Source: Epichloe hybrida
Lineage: Eukaryota; Ascomycota; Sordariomycetes; Hypocreales; Clavicipitaceae
Assembly: GCA_019022495.1 (NCBI GenBank)
Contig: JAFEKR010000117.1
Span: 1 to 42,388 of the forward strand
DNA: 42,388 nucleotides
Direction of reading: 5' to 3'
The notes under the pieces are model-generated. The model searched no databases. It saw only the letters and a list, made by a program, of their open reading frames with translations, and was not told the origin of the DNA. Shown here in pieces: positions 1 to 11,419 of the stretch; within the stretch, counting starts at the first letter, position 1, and each line of letters begins with the position of its first letter. A program made the translations under genes and the position numbers.

Positions 1-1619
1 TGGATGATTTTCTTGCTCTCTTCGACAACTTTCTTGAAAACTTTTGGCATTGACTTGAGACTCGTGCTACGATCAACCTTTGTGTGTTTCGGTCTGCTTC
101 TCGGTTGCCCCTCGATGGTCAAGTCAAGTTCACTGAACGCAGAATGACCAAATGGTATGTCTCCAGATATGTCTGCGATGGACTTGTTGGCAAGGCTTGG
201 CGCAAGGTCAGACGCAATATTTCCTAGGCTACTCAGGTTGGGCCGCTCTTCACTTAGGCATGAAGACTCATCAATCAGTTTAGACAGATCGGAGTGTAAT
301 TTCTTAGGCATTTGCCGCGGAAATCTCTTGCCTTTTGTGGGAGTGTCGAGTGTCGAGCCCGGCCGCTCACTAGCCCTCGGCTTGCTTCCGCTTTCATTCG
401 TTTGACTGTCTGTTTGCTGAGAGAGGTTCGTCGCGTCTTGTGAGACGCGACTTCCAATGGATGGCGAACTTGGGCGCCCAGAGCCCGATGTAGTTTTGCT
501 TCGCGGGCGTGAACCCCGTATATGGTTGTCCCAAGTGACGTTGGTCTGGGCAATTCCACTCGCAGGACGCACTCTTATGCCATCATCGTCTCTGTCTGTG
601 GTAGAATCGATAGGTGGGACACCAATGCCGTCGTCGTCCAACTTCTTGGGTTTCACAGCTTTGACACGGATCCCATCGTCTTGTCGCGTCTTCTTCTTCG
701 TAACCCATCGCGCTGTGATATCACTGGCTGAATCGCCGGCCTCGCTCTTGGCACCTTCAGACCGCGCGCTTTCACCGCGCGATTTGGATGACCGATGGCT
801 TTGAGCAGGAGGTGGCGTGTCGGGCACGTCGACTTTGGCTGCCCATTCTTTGACCTTATTGGCTACTAGAGGATTTCTGCCAGAATTCTGGACGAAGTTG
901 CTAGGCAAACCTTTGGGGCTTGCAGATGGGGGCACTCGCCTCGACGGACTTCTGCGAGCACAGCGATTTTTCCAGTGCTCATCACTGACCACTCTCTTCT
1001 TAGGAGGCGAGGACGGTGGCGTAGCACGTTCCCCATCAGTTTCCTTGTCCGTAGAAGGGCCACGGTGAAGGGATTCAGGGGGCGGCTTTGGCTTCGATGT
1101 GATCCTCTTTTTTTGTCGGAACTTGATGCGCACACGATCCGACTCGGTCACACTCTTTTCATCCTCTCCCTTGAAAGCAATGTCTGTCGGTTCAGTGGCC
1201 GCATCGTCTGGGTCTCCTTCCATCATGGCAACTCTATGTGCCTTCTGCCAGTTTTGAACCCTGTCCTTGACCCCTCCAGGCTGCTGAATCTTCATGACTG
1301 AACTTGACTTCATCTCCTGGCGTAACTCGGCTTTGACCAACTCGATACTTTGCCGATGCTTCCGCTCTGCTGCCAAGCGGGCTGGGGACTGTTTACCGCG
1401 AAAGAAATCGGTCAACAATGTCGGTGGCTCTTTCCTGGAATTTGCTCTGGGTCGAACTTTCACCACGCCAACAGGTCTAGAATCGGAGCCTGAAGCCCCC
1501 GAATTAGAGCCATTCTTTATTGGTGTTTCGGCCGTGGAACTGGCGTCAGATCTGCTGGTCTTGGAGGGGGTGGTCGGGGGTTGCAACACATCCGCGTCCA
1601 GTGATATCGATAGTGGCAT
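1..1619 (-). CDS. Large disordered hypothetical protein, N-terminal part (runs off left edge)
   Basis: An open frame of 539 codons starts at the ATG at 1619-1617 (context caccATG) and continues without a stop or visible intron to the window edge, so the C-terminus is missing. The protein starts MPLSISLDADVLQPPTTPSK and is rich in Ser, Pro, Lys and Arg, with no recognisable enzyme domain. A mixed-charge, possibly helical stretch lies near residues 75-110 (contains FFRGKQSPARLAAERKHRQS). Three related short blocks follow in the middle: DDGIRVKAV, DDGIGVPPI and DDGIRVRPA. A block near the window edge (SMPKVFKKVVEESKKI) looks more structured. I do not recognise the family; the composition suggests a scaffold or nuclear protein, but that is only inference. 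An intron cannot be excluded, although codon flow looks uninterrupted. Confidence 0.75.
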   Translation of the reverse strand, partial: MPLSISLDADVLQPPTTPSKTSRSDASSTAETPIKNGSNSGASGSDSRPVGVVKVRPRANSRKEPPTLLTDFFRGKQSPARLAAERKHRQSIELVKAELRQEMKSSSVMKIQQPGGVKDRVQNWQKAHRVAMMEGDPDDAATEPTDIAFKGEDEKSVTESDRVRIKFRQKKRITSKPKPPPESLHRGPSTDKETDGERATPPSSPPKKRVVSDEHWKNRCARRSPSRRVPPSASPKGLPSNFVQNSGRNPLVANKVKEWAAKVDVPDTPPPAQSHRSSKSRGESARSEGAKSEAGDSASDITARWVTKKKTRQDDGIRVKAVKPKKLDDDGIGVPPIDSTTDRDDDGIRVRPASGIAQTNVTWDNHIRGSRPRSKTTSGSGRPSSPSIGSRVSQDATNLSQQTDSQTNESGSKPRASERPGSTLDTPTKGKRFPRQMPKKLHSDLSKLIDESSCLSEERPNLSSLGNIASDLAPSLANKSIADISGDIPFGHSAFSELDLTIEGQPRSRPKHTKVDRSTSLKSMPKVFKKVVEESKKII

Positions 1620-4215
1620 GGTGTTTTATTCTGATTGACAGCAGTCAGCGCAACAGTTCTAATGATCATGTCGGGCAGCGATATGATGCAACTGTGCAAG
1701 ATGATTTGCAAAGTTGTGCGTCGCAAGATCTTGGGTTGTGACCAGGGTCGTCGTTGAGACCCAAGATGGAGCTTCCCACAAATAATAACAGGAGAATTCT
1801 ATTTAAGAGCTCACCCTGATTAACACCATGCCTCGCGAAACGGGCGGAGGATTTTTTTTTTTTCTTTTGGCACTGCCGACCTGGCATATCAGTCTTTCGA
1901 TTGATATCGTGGAAGACGGCTATGCTACTTTCGTCCTCTCCCCGCCAACAAGGTGGTGTATTCTGTGTGTTGTCGCGATCTGTTTATCCGCAAAGCACGG
2001 GATTGGCGGGCTAAGGAGCGATGTCACAAAATGGGGCGGCAGCGGCCTGCAGATCAGACCAAACAACTGAAGATGGAAGTATGTTTAAGCGGCACCATGA
2101 AAGAATTCTGTTCCATAAGCTCTGTTTCTTCTGCATACGCAGACGATCAACGGTGCGAAAACGGATGGTCGTGAGTTGCTTGTCTGTCTGTCGTCTGTCT
2201 GTGCGAAGAAGCGGTTGCGGGCAAGCGGCATAGAAGCTTGAGCTTCGAGCTTGCTGCGCCCCGCCCCGCCGTCTGGTGAGCCGTCGACCACTGGCAGAGA
2301 TGTTCTGTGCCTTGGGTTTTGGAAGTGATGAATGATCTGGGTGCCGCGGTAACCGATGGGTCCGCTAGTGCAGTGGCGCCCTGTCCACCCCACCCCACTC
2401 CCCCCCCCCCCGGTCTCTTGTCTTGTTGCAGATGCGGGAAAAACAAGGAAAAACTAATAAGGGAAGGAGAAAGGGGTGATCATTAATCCGTATTAATCAG
2501 ATTCTTGACTACTCCAATCGCCGTGAGCAGCAGCTTCATCGCGCACGACCTCGACTGAATAAAAGGCCAACAAGGCTGCCATTCGCGCATGTCAGAAATC
2601 TCCCGATTGCGGCTCTGCTCCTCGTCAGCCATCAAATCCATCCGAGACTCCAGTGGCCCAGTGACTCTTGGAGAGTTTGGTCGCGCCGTCGGGGCCGCTG
2701 AACTTGACCAGATCGCTCAAACGAGTCTTGGGCCGTCTGGAGAGCAGTTATTCTCAACCGGCATGGCAATCACACTTGCTGTCTTTTTTCACGATTCCTC
2801 AATATGTTAGCCCAGCATTCATTTTATGCACTCGTTCAGCCCAGCCTGTGATGGTATGTCTCACTTACTGACACTACGCAACATGCTCAATCGTGAATGC
2901 AAATAATAGCAAGTTCGGTCTGTCAAGAGCAAAGTCGCCGCAATCCCGATATTGGTTTTGCAACCATCACGGGAGAGAAAGCTTGCAGCAGCTCGGCCAA
3001 TCAGATGGGACATGTCTGTCCGCCTCCTATCACCACCACCACTACAGCGCTGGTGGTGTAGAAAATCATGGTCACAAGGTGACATGAGGCTAACCACTAG
3101 CAACCGGCTACATTATTCGCAATTCAAAGTTACTCATGTTCCACGGCTGTGGTTCGGGGACAGGCGATGGCGTACCCACATCATTTGATGCCGATACGAA
3201 TGACGTGAGTGAAGGTGTCCTCCGCAGAGGAAGCACCGTCTCCGTGCGAGGGCGCGACTGTTACACTACGTCAATAATTATTCGGCGACTTCAGCCCATG
3301 CACGTTCTTCCGCCGGGCAATTGACGAGCCTGTCGAAGGTGTTATTCAACACAACAAGTCAGCACAAGAGACTAATAACTAGCCTCCCGCCTCCCTTCCC
3401 GCCAAAGGTGCCAACCCTCTCTCCATCTGATACATGCCATCACGACTCCGCGCACCCGTTCATGTGGTCGCCGTTCTCCAGTCACACCGTCTCCACATGC
3501 CGGGCCATCAAGCCATCCAGTTTTGACCCCCCACAGCCTGTCACTCTCACACGCCACTCTGCTAGACCCGAGTCAATCTTCAACGACGCCTACGACGCCA
3601 CTACAGGCTTTGGTAGCAAGTGTCGCGTTCGTGGAAACAGATATATCATTTTCAGACAATGCGGACAATTGCCTCCTGGAATGTGAGATATGAGAGATGA
3701 CAAGAAGCACCGTGGCGTTCAGTGTCTGGTGATTCGCAACTTCACAATGGATGATTTACACGGAGCACGATGTATGAGGAAAATGGGACAGATTTTCGTG
3801 TTTCAGAAAGCGTGTTTCAGAAAGGAGCGTGTTATTTTCAAGCTAATCTCGCGGTAACAATATCCAAAGTAGGTACCAGACCATGCAAAACAGACTCAAC
3901 CCGGTCAGAAGGAAACCCAGAAGAGTATAAAAAAACGTCCCTTGCCCTTGAAACGCCGTGAGCTCCGCCTGAGCAGTTGATGGGAAAGCAAGGCAGACAT
4001 ACCGCCCAGTTACCATCCCATTCCATCCGTTCTCAATAAAATGAGATATATTAGGGGGGAATAGAAAACACAGTCAGCCCTACCAGCGCCACACCTATGC
4101 AATGATGAAACAGCTGAACCCCCGGAATGACAAAACAAACGGCCACCAACGCCACTATATATGCAACGGACAACGAGAAGAATGACATGCCGACGACAGA
4201 AGGAAAAATGAAATG
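1620..4215. other. Intergenic spacer, no convincing gene
   Basis: This spacer holds the upstream region of the 1-1619 gene and the downstream region of the 4216-4965 gene. It contains a short poly-T run near 1850-1863, a poly-C run near 2400-2411 and CAC/GTG-rich sequence near 3030-3060. Open frames here are at most about 120 codons, overlap on both strands and lack protein-like composition. I see no tRNA, transposon end or CRISPR-like array. Confidence 0.6.
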
Positions 4216-4965
4216 TTACTCCCTGGGTGGGAGCAAGAACCGAACCTTCTTCTTGGGCTTTGCAGCCGCCACCTGTAGGCCCTGAGAGTTCTTGGCAAAC
4301 GCTGCCGCCTTGGCCAAGACAGACGCCTCCTTCGTTAAATCCTCCTCTGTCTCTTCCGAGATGGACCATACGTCGGGGCTGGGCTCCCGCCACAGCCGTC
4401 GGGCACGGGGCGGTAGTTTGCTACCCGCAGAGTAGCTCCTGGTGAGAGCCTGACGAGGCCTGCCACGTGGTGGTGAAGAGGGAGCCGGGAAAGAGGCTGC
4501 CGGGGTGAGGAAGCCGTTTGTGGCCCGACCGAAAGGAGGGCTCTTGGAGCGGAGCTTGAAGGTCTCCGCGGATAGTCGTCTGAATGGGGTAAGAAAGGAT
4601 GCCGTCGGTGGGGAGAAACGGATGTAATCCTCGTCGTCCTCTTCGTCTGTGGTGATGGCATCAGAATCGAAGTCGGGCGAGACAGCTTTTGCGCGGAGCT
4701 TGCTGAGACCGTCGAGAGTGGATGGGCTGACGGAGCGAACGATTTCGCGGGGCTGATTGACATCCTCAATGCCCGCGTCGAGAAGCATTTCGTCGGCGCC
4801 AGAGTCTTCGACGTCGTTGTCCATGTCAGAGGGAGTGAGGAAATACGTAAGAGGGTTCTCGTCAATGTCTTCCAGAAGAGGACGTGGTTCGTTCTTGTTG
4901 CAGCGAGTAAGACGAATTTGAGTTGGGGGGAACGAGTCCCGTCGAGACCAGATCTCGGAAGGCAT
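4216..4965 (-). CDS. Conserved-looking fungal hypothetical protein, 249 aa, with C-terminal KKVRF motif
   Basis: A single-exon frame starts at the ATG at 4965-4963 (context caacATG, A at -3); the frame continues upstream only through non-ATG codons. The protein begins MPSEIWSRRDSFPPTQIRL, followed by an acidic region around residues 30-70 and 110-125 (TTDEEDDEDY), then a Ser/Pro/Arg-rich half (SPPRGRPRQALTRSYS), an Ala/Lys helix-like segment and the tail AKPKKKVRFLLPPRE. The alternation of short hydrophobic blocks (YFLTPSDMD, IRFSPPTASFL) and charged linkers is typical of an intrinsically disordered adaptor. KVRF fits the RVxF consensus for docking to protein phosphatase 1; this is motif-level inference only. 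No enzyme domain is visible. Function unknown. Confidence 0.7.
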   Translation of the reverse strand: MPSEIWSRRDSFPPTQIRLTRCNKNEPRPLLEDIDENPLTYFLTPSDMDNDVEDSGADEMLLDAGIEDVNQPREIVRSVSPSTLDGLSKLRAKAVSPDFDSDAITTDEEDDEDYIRFSPPTASFLTPFRRLSAETFKLRSKSPPFGRATNGFLTPAASFPAPSSPPRGRPRQALTRSYSAGSKLPPRARRLWREPSPDVWSISEETEEDLTKEASVLAKAAAFAKNSQGLQVAAAKPKKKVRFLLPPRE

Positions 4966-7900
4966 GTTGACTTTGGGAGAGGTGTTTTGCGTAGTAGATA
5001 GACGCAGACTCCCGCGGACAAGCTCCAACAGATGTTTTGTCCCCCCCTAATATGACGAGACCTGGTATGGTAAAGCGGGAGGTTTGTGTTGATCCGATCA
5101 GACTGTCGAACTGACAGACATGAGAAGAAGACCAGGAGCGAGAGGGAAGAAAATGAGAAACACCCCGAAGGAACTCTTAACAGCCGGCGAGGCCGGCAAC
5201 AATGAAATTCTCAGCTGGAATGAGAGGAAATCGTCCAGAACTGAGGAAGCCTGTCTTTAAATAGAGCGGAGCTTGAAGAAACAAAATCAAGGTCTCTCCT
5301 CGTCAGGAGTGGTGGAGGGCATGCCGAGACATATTTATATATATACGCGTACGGGTCTCAGGCAGACTTGACAACTTGCCCAAAATAAAATCCGAGACAC
5401 GGCGTGAAGAAACAGGGCAAAAGACGAGCAAATGATGGGCAAAAAGATGAGCAATAACTGCATTCTCCACCACACAGCAGCCGCGTACCCTCCCTCATCG
5501 GACTTGCGTACTCGGGACTCGCAGTCACACACACACTCACACTCACACATGCACCTGGATGGGAGGGCTGGGATTCTGGTAGGTATCAATCAAGCGAAGC
5601 GCCCTTGTGGGGATGGGCTCATGTAGGATCGTGAGGTGGGAATAATACGACCGGAACGATATGGTGTCAATGGGTTTTGGCCGAGAGGGACACGAGACAA
5701 GACCAGCCCAAATACGGATGTTGAGGGAAGGTTTTTTTTCTTTTTTTTTCTCCGGAGAAGGGAAACGAGAAATAGACTTCGCCGAGGTGCATCTTTGTGC
5801 AGCAAACAGACAATGAAACGGCTCGGATGCCTAGCCTAGGCAGCCGTGGTTTTTTGTCTACATCAAATGCATCAAATGCAAGCACTTTACCCCGTGCGTT
5901 CAAGAGGCTAGACAGATGGGAATGATGACAGGCTGGGCCCCAGACCAGACACAGCTAGCTGCAACACCAGAAACGCAGGTCCCTTGGCAGACTGACGACC
6001 CCGGCACATGCAGGATTGATGCGAGGCTGAAGAAGCTGAAGCGGCAAAACCACACAGTGACAGTGACTGAGCGAGTGCATGCCGCTACTTTTATTAGTCC
6101 GTATTAGCACCCACATATTACGGACTACGGACTACATTGGCGCAAGATTTCCTCCATGTAACCACTTGGCACTCGCCACTTGAGCAGGTTGATCAGACAT
6201 CTTCACCTCTGGGATGGGCCACTTGACGCCATTCTCCTCCAAGCCACGTCCGTCTAATCTACTATTTACTCATCTTCCCTTCTTCATCTTCCCTGATTTC
6301 CCACTGTCCCGCCCATCTGACTTTCCCACCCATCCGTCTCATCAATCCCGTGAGGCACCATGGAATTCCACAAATTCCCAACATGACCATTTTCCCCATA
6401 TACGCCACAGCAAGGCCCTTGCATCCCAAACTCCGTCCTACTCCGTCTTACTACCCTCCCAGAATAGCCAACATGGACTTTGTGCAAAAATACATGCCCT
6501 TGTGGTTCAAAAGACGACTCCGGGGCCCGTTCCATGGTGGTCACTGGTCATGCTCTTCCTAAAGCATGGCCTTTGGGGGGGGGGTCCTCTTCCCATCCTC
6601 CCATCCTGCATGATCTGCGCTGAAAGATCGGGGTAATTCCCGTTGGATCGGAATCCCGCTAGTTAATTCCGGTGGGAAGTCCTGTGGGAAGGAACCGTGG
6701 GCCAAGATAATTCAGGTTCCTTGCATTCTTTTCTGCGTGGCGTTGGATCGCCGTGAGTGTGGTCTGGGCGGTGAGGATGGGAAGTCAGTGACTTTGGGTT
6801 GGTTGAGAACGGGATGAGGTTTTTTTTTTTTTTTGGCTACACGACGGAGGTTAGTAGCGGTTTTTGACTGTACAAGTCGTGTCATGTGGTCTCTGCGTGA
6901 AGAAGTAGGTCAGCTCGTCTGTATCTACTTTATTATTTAATAGGATAACATAGTGGTCATATTCGCTGCTTGTTGCCGAAGACAGATAGAGGTTGACCTT
7001 TGTTAGGGCTCTGTCCACCCTGACTTGAAGTAACACTTTTCCCTCCTTTGACTCTTGGACAGCCGTACTGGATTTCCTCTACGTGTCCCAAAGAATGGAG
7101 AGGTTGAAAAAGCTGTTTTCCACGAACAAGGCTGCATGTGCATGGTATCCCACCCCGGCGTGTGCGTCCCGGGCCACAAGCCAAGGTCACACTGATCTGG
7201 TAGTCTGCGATGCGCTCCCGTACTTCCGATGCAAACTATGAGACCCGTTGTACTACGGTACTGCTCAGGGCCCATGCTTCTAGCACATGGGGTTTTGAGA
7301 ACGAGCTGCTTAGCTTGTGAGCACAATGTCGTCATTGCCATGTACGCACCGGATCATGCCTTCCGAATGTCTCCGCGCGCACAGCTTTGCCACGGGAAGC
7401 CGACCAAAACGTATTGTCTTTTGTCTATTTCCATGATCGTCCAGCCGTATGCGAGCGATGACGAATCCTCATCGTCTCGCCGCGTCATGTAAGGAAGTTG
7501 GAGAGGGGTCGACCCTCATGCTGCGCCTCATGTTTTCTTCAGCCGCCTATGACCAAAATGAAAGATGGGGATGGGATGTGCATGTTCGCTTGACTTTGTG
7601 GAATATGACGAGCCAGTTGTGAAGTGAGAACTGCGTGGAAGCGGCCGCTGCTCATGGTCGGACTCGTTACTGATGACAAGGAACGGCGTGATAGGAGTCA
7701 TGGGACGCACCCGTCGTTCGCAATCTGATGGAAGTCCTTCGTGACTTCCGTCATGAATGTGCAAACACTCGTTATCCTCCTGGCCCCGATGCCAGTGATC
7801 CACAACCCGCCAAGTCCAGCCAAGTCCAGCCTAGTCCAGCCTAGCCTCAGAAGGGTCGGCCATGGATGGAAACCACCGGGAACCCTTGTTGCGGAAACGG

Positions 7901-8371
7901 CACATCGGAACGAAACGGACGAAAGCGAACGGCCGGCCATAATAGGGTCGGACCACGAACTTATTCCTGCCTCCCCAGCCGTTGTCAGAATTTGCTACCA
8001 AGATACTTTCACGTCCCTCCTCAGCCGAACACACGCGCACACGCATAATAATACGTCATGGTCCCGTGTTTTTGAAGCCGTCCTCGTCTCGCCCGACTTA
8101 CCCTGCACTCTGGCGGTCGTCGTGGTTCTTCTGGTGCCCTTCCTCGGTTTCCCGGTCCATGAGGACCACAACTGCTCATGGCCTGACTGCACGAAGGCGC
8201 GAAATCAGGTCGTCGAGCCATTTCCAAGTCGGCCTCGCCTCCTGTCTCATCTTCTGTGTGCTGCTATCCTGGTGTAGTAGCCACTTCTTCTCCAGCAATC
8301 GGCAGTTCCTGAATCCACACCGTCGTCCACTTGCGAGCCCCTCGTTGCCCGAAGACAACCCTGCGTCGCAG
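4966..8371. other. Intergenic spacer with simple repeats, no convincing gene
   Basis: This is the divergent spacer between the 4216-4965 gene (-) and the EEP enzyme (+). It contains TATA-like sequence near 5333-5344, a CA/CTCA-rich tract near 5525-5550, poly-T/poly-A runs near 5733-5750 and 6821-6834, a poly-G run near 6575-6583 and a short AAGTCCAGCC-type repeat near 7811-7845. Open frames are short or CT-rich and non-protein-like. The frame of the EEP enzyme stays open upstream to 7982 and is discussed with that gene. Confidence 0.55.
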
Positions 8372-9334
8372 ATGGGTAAATCCTCCGACCGACAACTTCA
8401 ACTGGGCGACCAGCAGGAGCAGCAGATCATATCGCCCGAGACCTCTGTGACCATGGACGTTGAGACACACCATGCTACGATGCCCCTGCGGCTAGTGAGC
8501 TTCAATATTCGGTTCGCGACCAACAAGAGCGAGCGGGTTCTGGGCGAGCAGCCATGGGAGGTGCGGTGTCCCAAGGTCTGCGCACAGCTCCGATTCATCT
8601 CCGCTGGCCACGAGAGCCCCTTCCTCTGTCTCCAAGAGAGCCTGTATTCGCAGCTGAACGACATCCAGGCGCAGCTGGGCAAGCCATGGGCGCACATTGG
8701 TCGTGGTCGCGGCAAAGGCGAAACAGATGAGGAATTCTCGCCCATCTTCTATCGCTCTGACACCTGGGCCTGCGAGCACAGCGAGACAAGATGGCTGAGC
8801 AGCACGCCCGAGAGGCCGTCTCGCGGATGGGACGCCGCGCTCAACAGGATCGTCACCATCGGACTCTTCTCGCACCGAGCCACGGATGCAAAAGTCGTCG
8901 TCATGAGCACTCACTTTGACCATGTCGGCGTGGAGGCGCGCAAGAACAGCGCAAAGCTCCTCATCAAATTTGCCGACGAATGGAGCCGCGGCAGAGATAG
9001 GGCGCAACCGCCGCCCTCGGCTGTTCTCGTCGGCGGCGATTTCAACAGCCAGCCTGACGATGAGGCATACAAGATGATGACGGCGCCTGGGTCCGGCATG
9101 TCCGATGTATCTGACCTGGTCCCCGAGAGCAAACACTATGGTAATCGTTTGACGTACACCAGCTTCGGGGAGCCCAGCGAGCACCCACAGAGGATCGATT
9201 TTTTGTTCGTCCAGGAGCCGACGACGGCAAAGGTCGAGACGTTTGGCGTGCTAGCAAACAGCTTTGATGACCAGATTCGCTTCTCGGACCATCGGCCTGT
9301 GGTAAGCGATTTGCACATTCGCATTCAAACGTAG
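8372..9334 (+). CDS. Endonuclease/exonuclease/phosphatase (EEP) family protein
   Basis: The EEP fold (DNase I / inositol-phosphatase-like, metal-dependent phosphodiester hydrolysis) is clear from ordered motifs: LRLVSFNIRF (metal-side Asn), FLCLQES (catalytic Glu), GRGRGKGETDEEFSPIFYR, STHFDHVG (His), VGGDFNS (Asp/Asn) and SDHRPVV (terminal Asp-His pair). The catalytic set looks complete, so an active enzyme is expected; the substrate is not deducible. The stop is at 9332-9334 and there is no intron. The start is uncertain. ATG 8453 has the best context (gaccATGG) and gives 293 aa starting just before the domain; ATG 8372 gives 320 aa with good codon use and is used here; ATG 8159 would add a hydrophobic stretch (GLASCLIFCVLLSW) that could anchor the protein in a membrane. 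The frame is open from 7982. Confidence 0.85.
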   Translation: MGKSSDRQLQLGDQQEQQIISPETSVTMDVETHHATMPLRLVSFNIRFATNKSERVLGEQPWEVRCPKVCAQLRFISAGHESPFLCLQESLYSQLNDIQAQLGKPWAHIGRGRGKGETDEEFSPIFYRSDTWACEHSETRWLSSTPERPSRGWDAALNRIVTIGLFSHRATDAKVVVMSTHFDHVGVEARKNSAKLLIKFADEWSRGRDRAQPPPSAVLVGGDFNSQPDDEAYKMMTAPGSGMSDVSDLVPESKHYGNRLTYTSFGEPSEHPQRIDFLFVQEPTTAKVETFGVLANSFDDQIRFSDHRPVVSDLHIRIQT

Positions 9335-10744
9335 GAATTCGTCCGTCGTTGTCTACGGGGATACGACTAAATTATAGGCGTTGGTCTTCTTTTCTTCTAT
9401 GGATTCAAAATGTGCCTCTGCTAGGGCACGGTCTCCTCGCCACTGGACTCCTCATCCACGAATACAAAGCTTTTCGCGATATTGCTCGGTCTCCGTCATC
9501 CTTGGCACGAATTGTCTAGACTTATCATGTTCCTCAGTGATGATTTCCTCATGTTGCCAGGTCCCCACCCTAGGTCAAAATACAACAAAACGATAAACCC
9601 CAACCAGATATAAATCAGAATCAGCCTCGACGACCAAGGCTTTTGTAATGATGAAATGAAGTTTCTGAACCCATCACGGCGGTGCATGAATATCCCACAT
9701 CCCCCCCCCAACCAATCCACCCGCTTCTGCATGCGGTCTTGTCCGTCGATCCTACGATCATGCACATGTCGCCACCAGACGCGCCACCGAACCGAACGCA
9801 CGCACAGCTCAACAGAGGAGGTTGCAGCCCATCTGCAACGAAGCAACCTGCGCTGCTCTGCTCTGTTGGGCGAAGAAGCGGTGTACGGGAGTTCAGTCGC
9901 AACGGCCCGAGCTGGCTGGAAAACTTATTTGCACGGCTAAGTGATTCTCGTGTGTACACTTGCGCTTTGAGCATGAGCCCTTTGTGATTCTTTTTTCAAA
10001 TATTCCCCCAACAGCCTGCTTCTGAAACCATATAGTACCGGGATATACTCACGAGGCAGGCTGTGCCATCTCGGAAGAATTGGGTTCTTCACGGCATACC
10101 ATGACACACTGCATTTCGGGCATCAATGGCACGGTGCTATGAAAAGCCGCACAACCCATAGGACAAATCATCTGAGAGGGAACACACTTGAACAGCTTGG
10201 CTGGGTGTTTTTACTGCTCGCAATTCGCTGTCGGATGACGACCTGACGGGCATGTATGTAAGTCGGCAGATCCGGGCCTACCTTGAATCATACTAGAAAG
10301 ATGGGCGTTTCGGCACTGCTTAAGCAGTCAGCATGGTCCCTTTACGTCCTCGATTCACCATCCACTAGATGTACCCTTCCACAAGACGCAAAACTGCACC
10401 TCTCAATCTTAATTTTCCCGAGCCGCTAGGAGCGTTTGAAAGGAAGAAGAAAAAAAACGAAGAATTACAATACAGAAGCTTTTCAAGGGTCCGGCAAGTC
10501 ATGGTCTTGGCCGACCCGTTATACGAAGCCAGAACATGATGACCTCCCAGCGGGGGAAATGGCAGGTGTATCGACAGGTGAAGGGGGTGTCGCCCGGGCC
10601 AATCACTGTACATGTTTTTACCGGATTTGACCTCGACACATGAGGAGGGCAGTGAATAAGTCGGCACGAGACGTTGTGGACGAGTGTGCGCGTGCGTGTG
10701 CAACGTGCCCGCATGCCTTGTTGCTGCGAGATATCAAGAGGATA

Positions 10745-10762
10745 TCGCGAAGTACTTCGCGA
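10745..10762. repeat. 18-bp perfect palindrome
   Basis: TCGCGAAGTACTTCGCGA equals its own reverse complement over all 18 bases, with no spacer. The symmetry stops at both outer flanks. It lies in a gene-free region more than 1.4 kb downstream of the EEP gene. A dimeric DNA-binding protein site is possible; nothing nearby shows which. Confidence 0.85.
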
Positions 10763-11392
10763 GGTGGGTTGACGCCCGCAGATTGCTCATGGCTTATTTG
10801 TGATCGTTGGAATTTCCTCACTACTACGGAAACGAGAGCGAGATTCATGAGGTCGAGTGGGGATGTGCAGCCGGTTTGTGTTCACAGTCCCAAGATGGTG
10901 ACAGGTGCTGCGAAAGTGGGAGACCCTGGTCTCGGTGCATCATTATAAAAAAAAAAACCAATAGACCTCTTGCTACATAATGATCGTTTACCCTTCAAAA
11001 TGCTGGCTTAGCTGGCTGTCTGAAGTGCTCGTCATTGAATAAAGTAATGCAGAAATTGATACTGGAATTTCTCAAGACCAGTCGGTGCGTTTTACAGCCA
11101 TGGGAAAGAAGATGGATTTCGGGAAATGCACAGTACAGCCTGCTCAGTGTCATTTCCATGTTGAATTAGCCAGGACGATGAAGTTGTCGTCGGAGTCGAA
11201 AAGGGACCCTCATCGGCTAAGGCGTACCGAGTTGGGTTACAGAAGCGGCAATAGCCGATCCATGGACCATGTGTGAAGAGGGAGAAATTTGGGCACGTCC
11301 GGATGTTATAGTCATCCAGCAGGGAGGAAACAGGCAATCACGTTCGGAGCAGCTGACTAGGCAATTCAGTTCATGGCGTCGACAGGGCCTGG

Positions 11393-11419
11393 CGTGACGT
11401 GACGTGACGTGACGTGACG
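11393..11419. repeat. GTGAC pentanucleotide tandem (CRE-like TGACGT copies)
   Basis: About five consecutive GTGAC units form overlapping TGACGTGACGT sequence. TGACGT is the half-site core of bZIP (ATF/CREB-type) binding elements, so the array could bind such factors, but the nearest downstream gene start is 3 kb away and a neutral microsatellite is equally possible. Confidence 0.75.

Noticed and set aside
7741..8277. 178-codon plus-strand frame upstream of the EEP gene
   Set aside because: Overlaps the upstream extension of the EEP frame and includes a repeat tract; no protein-like conservation is visible.
8492..9184. 230-codon minus-strand frame
   Set aside because: Lies wholly antisense to the EEP catalytic domain, whose motifs are unmistakable on the plus strand.
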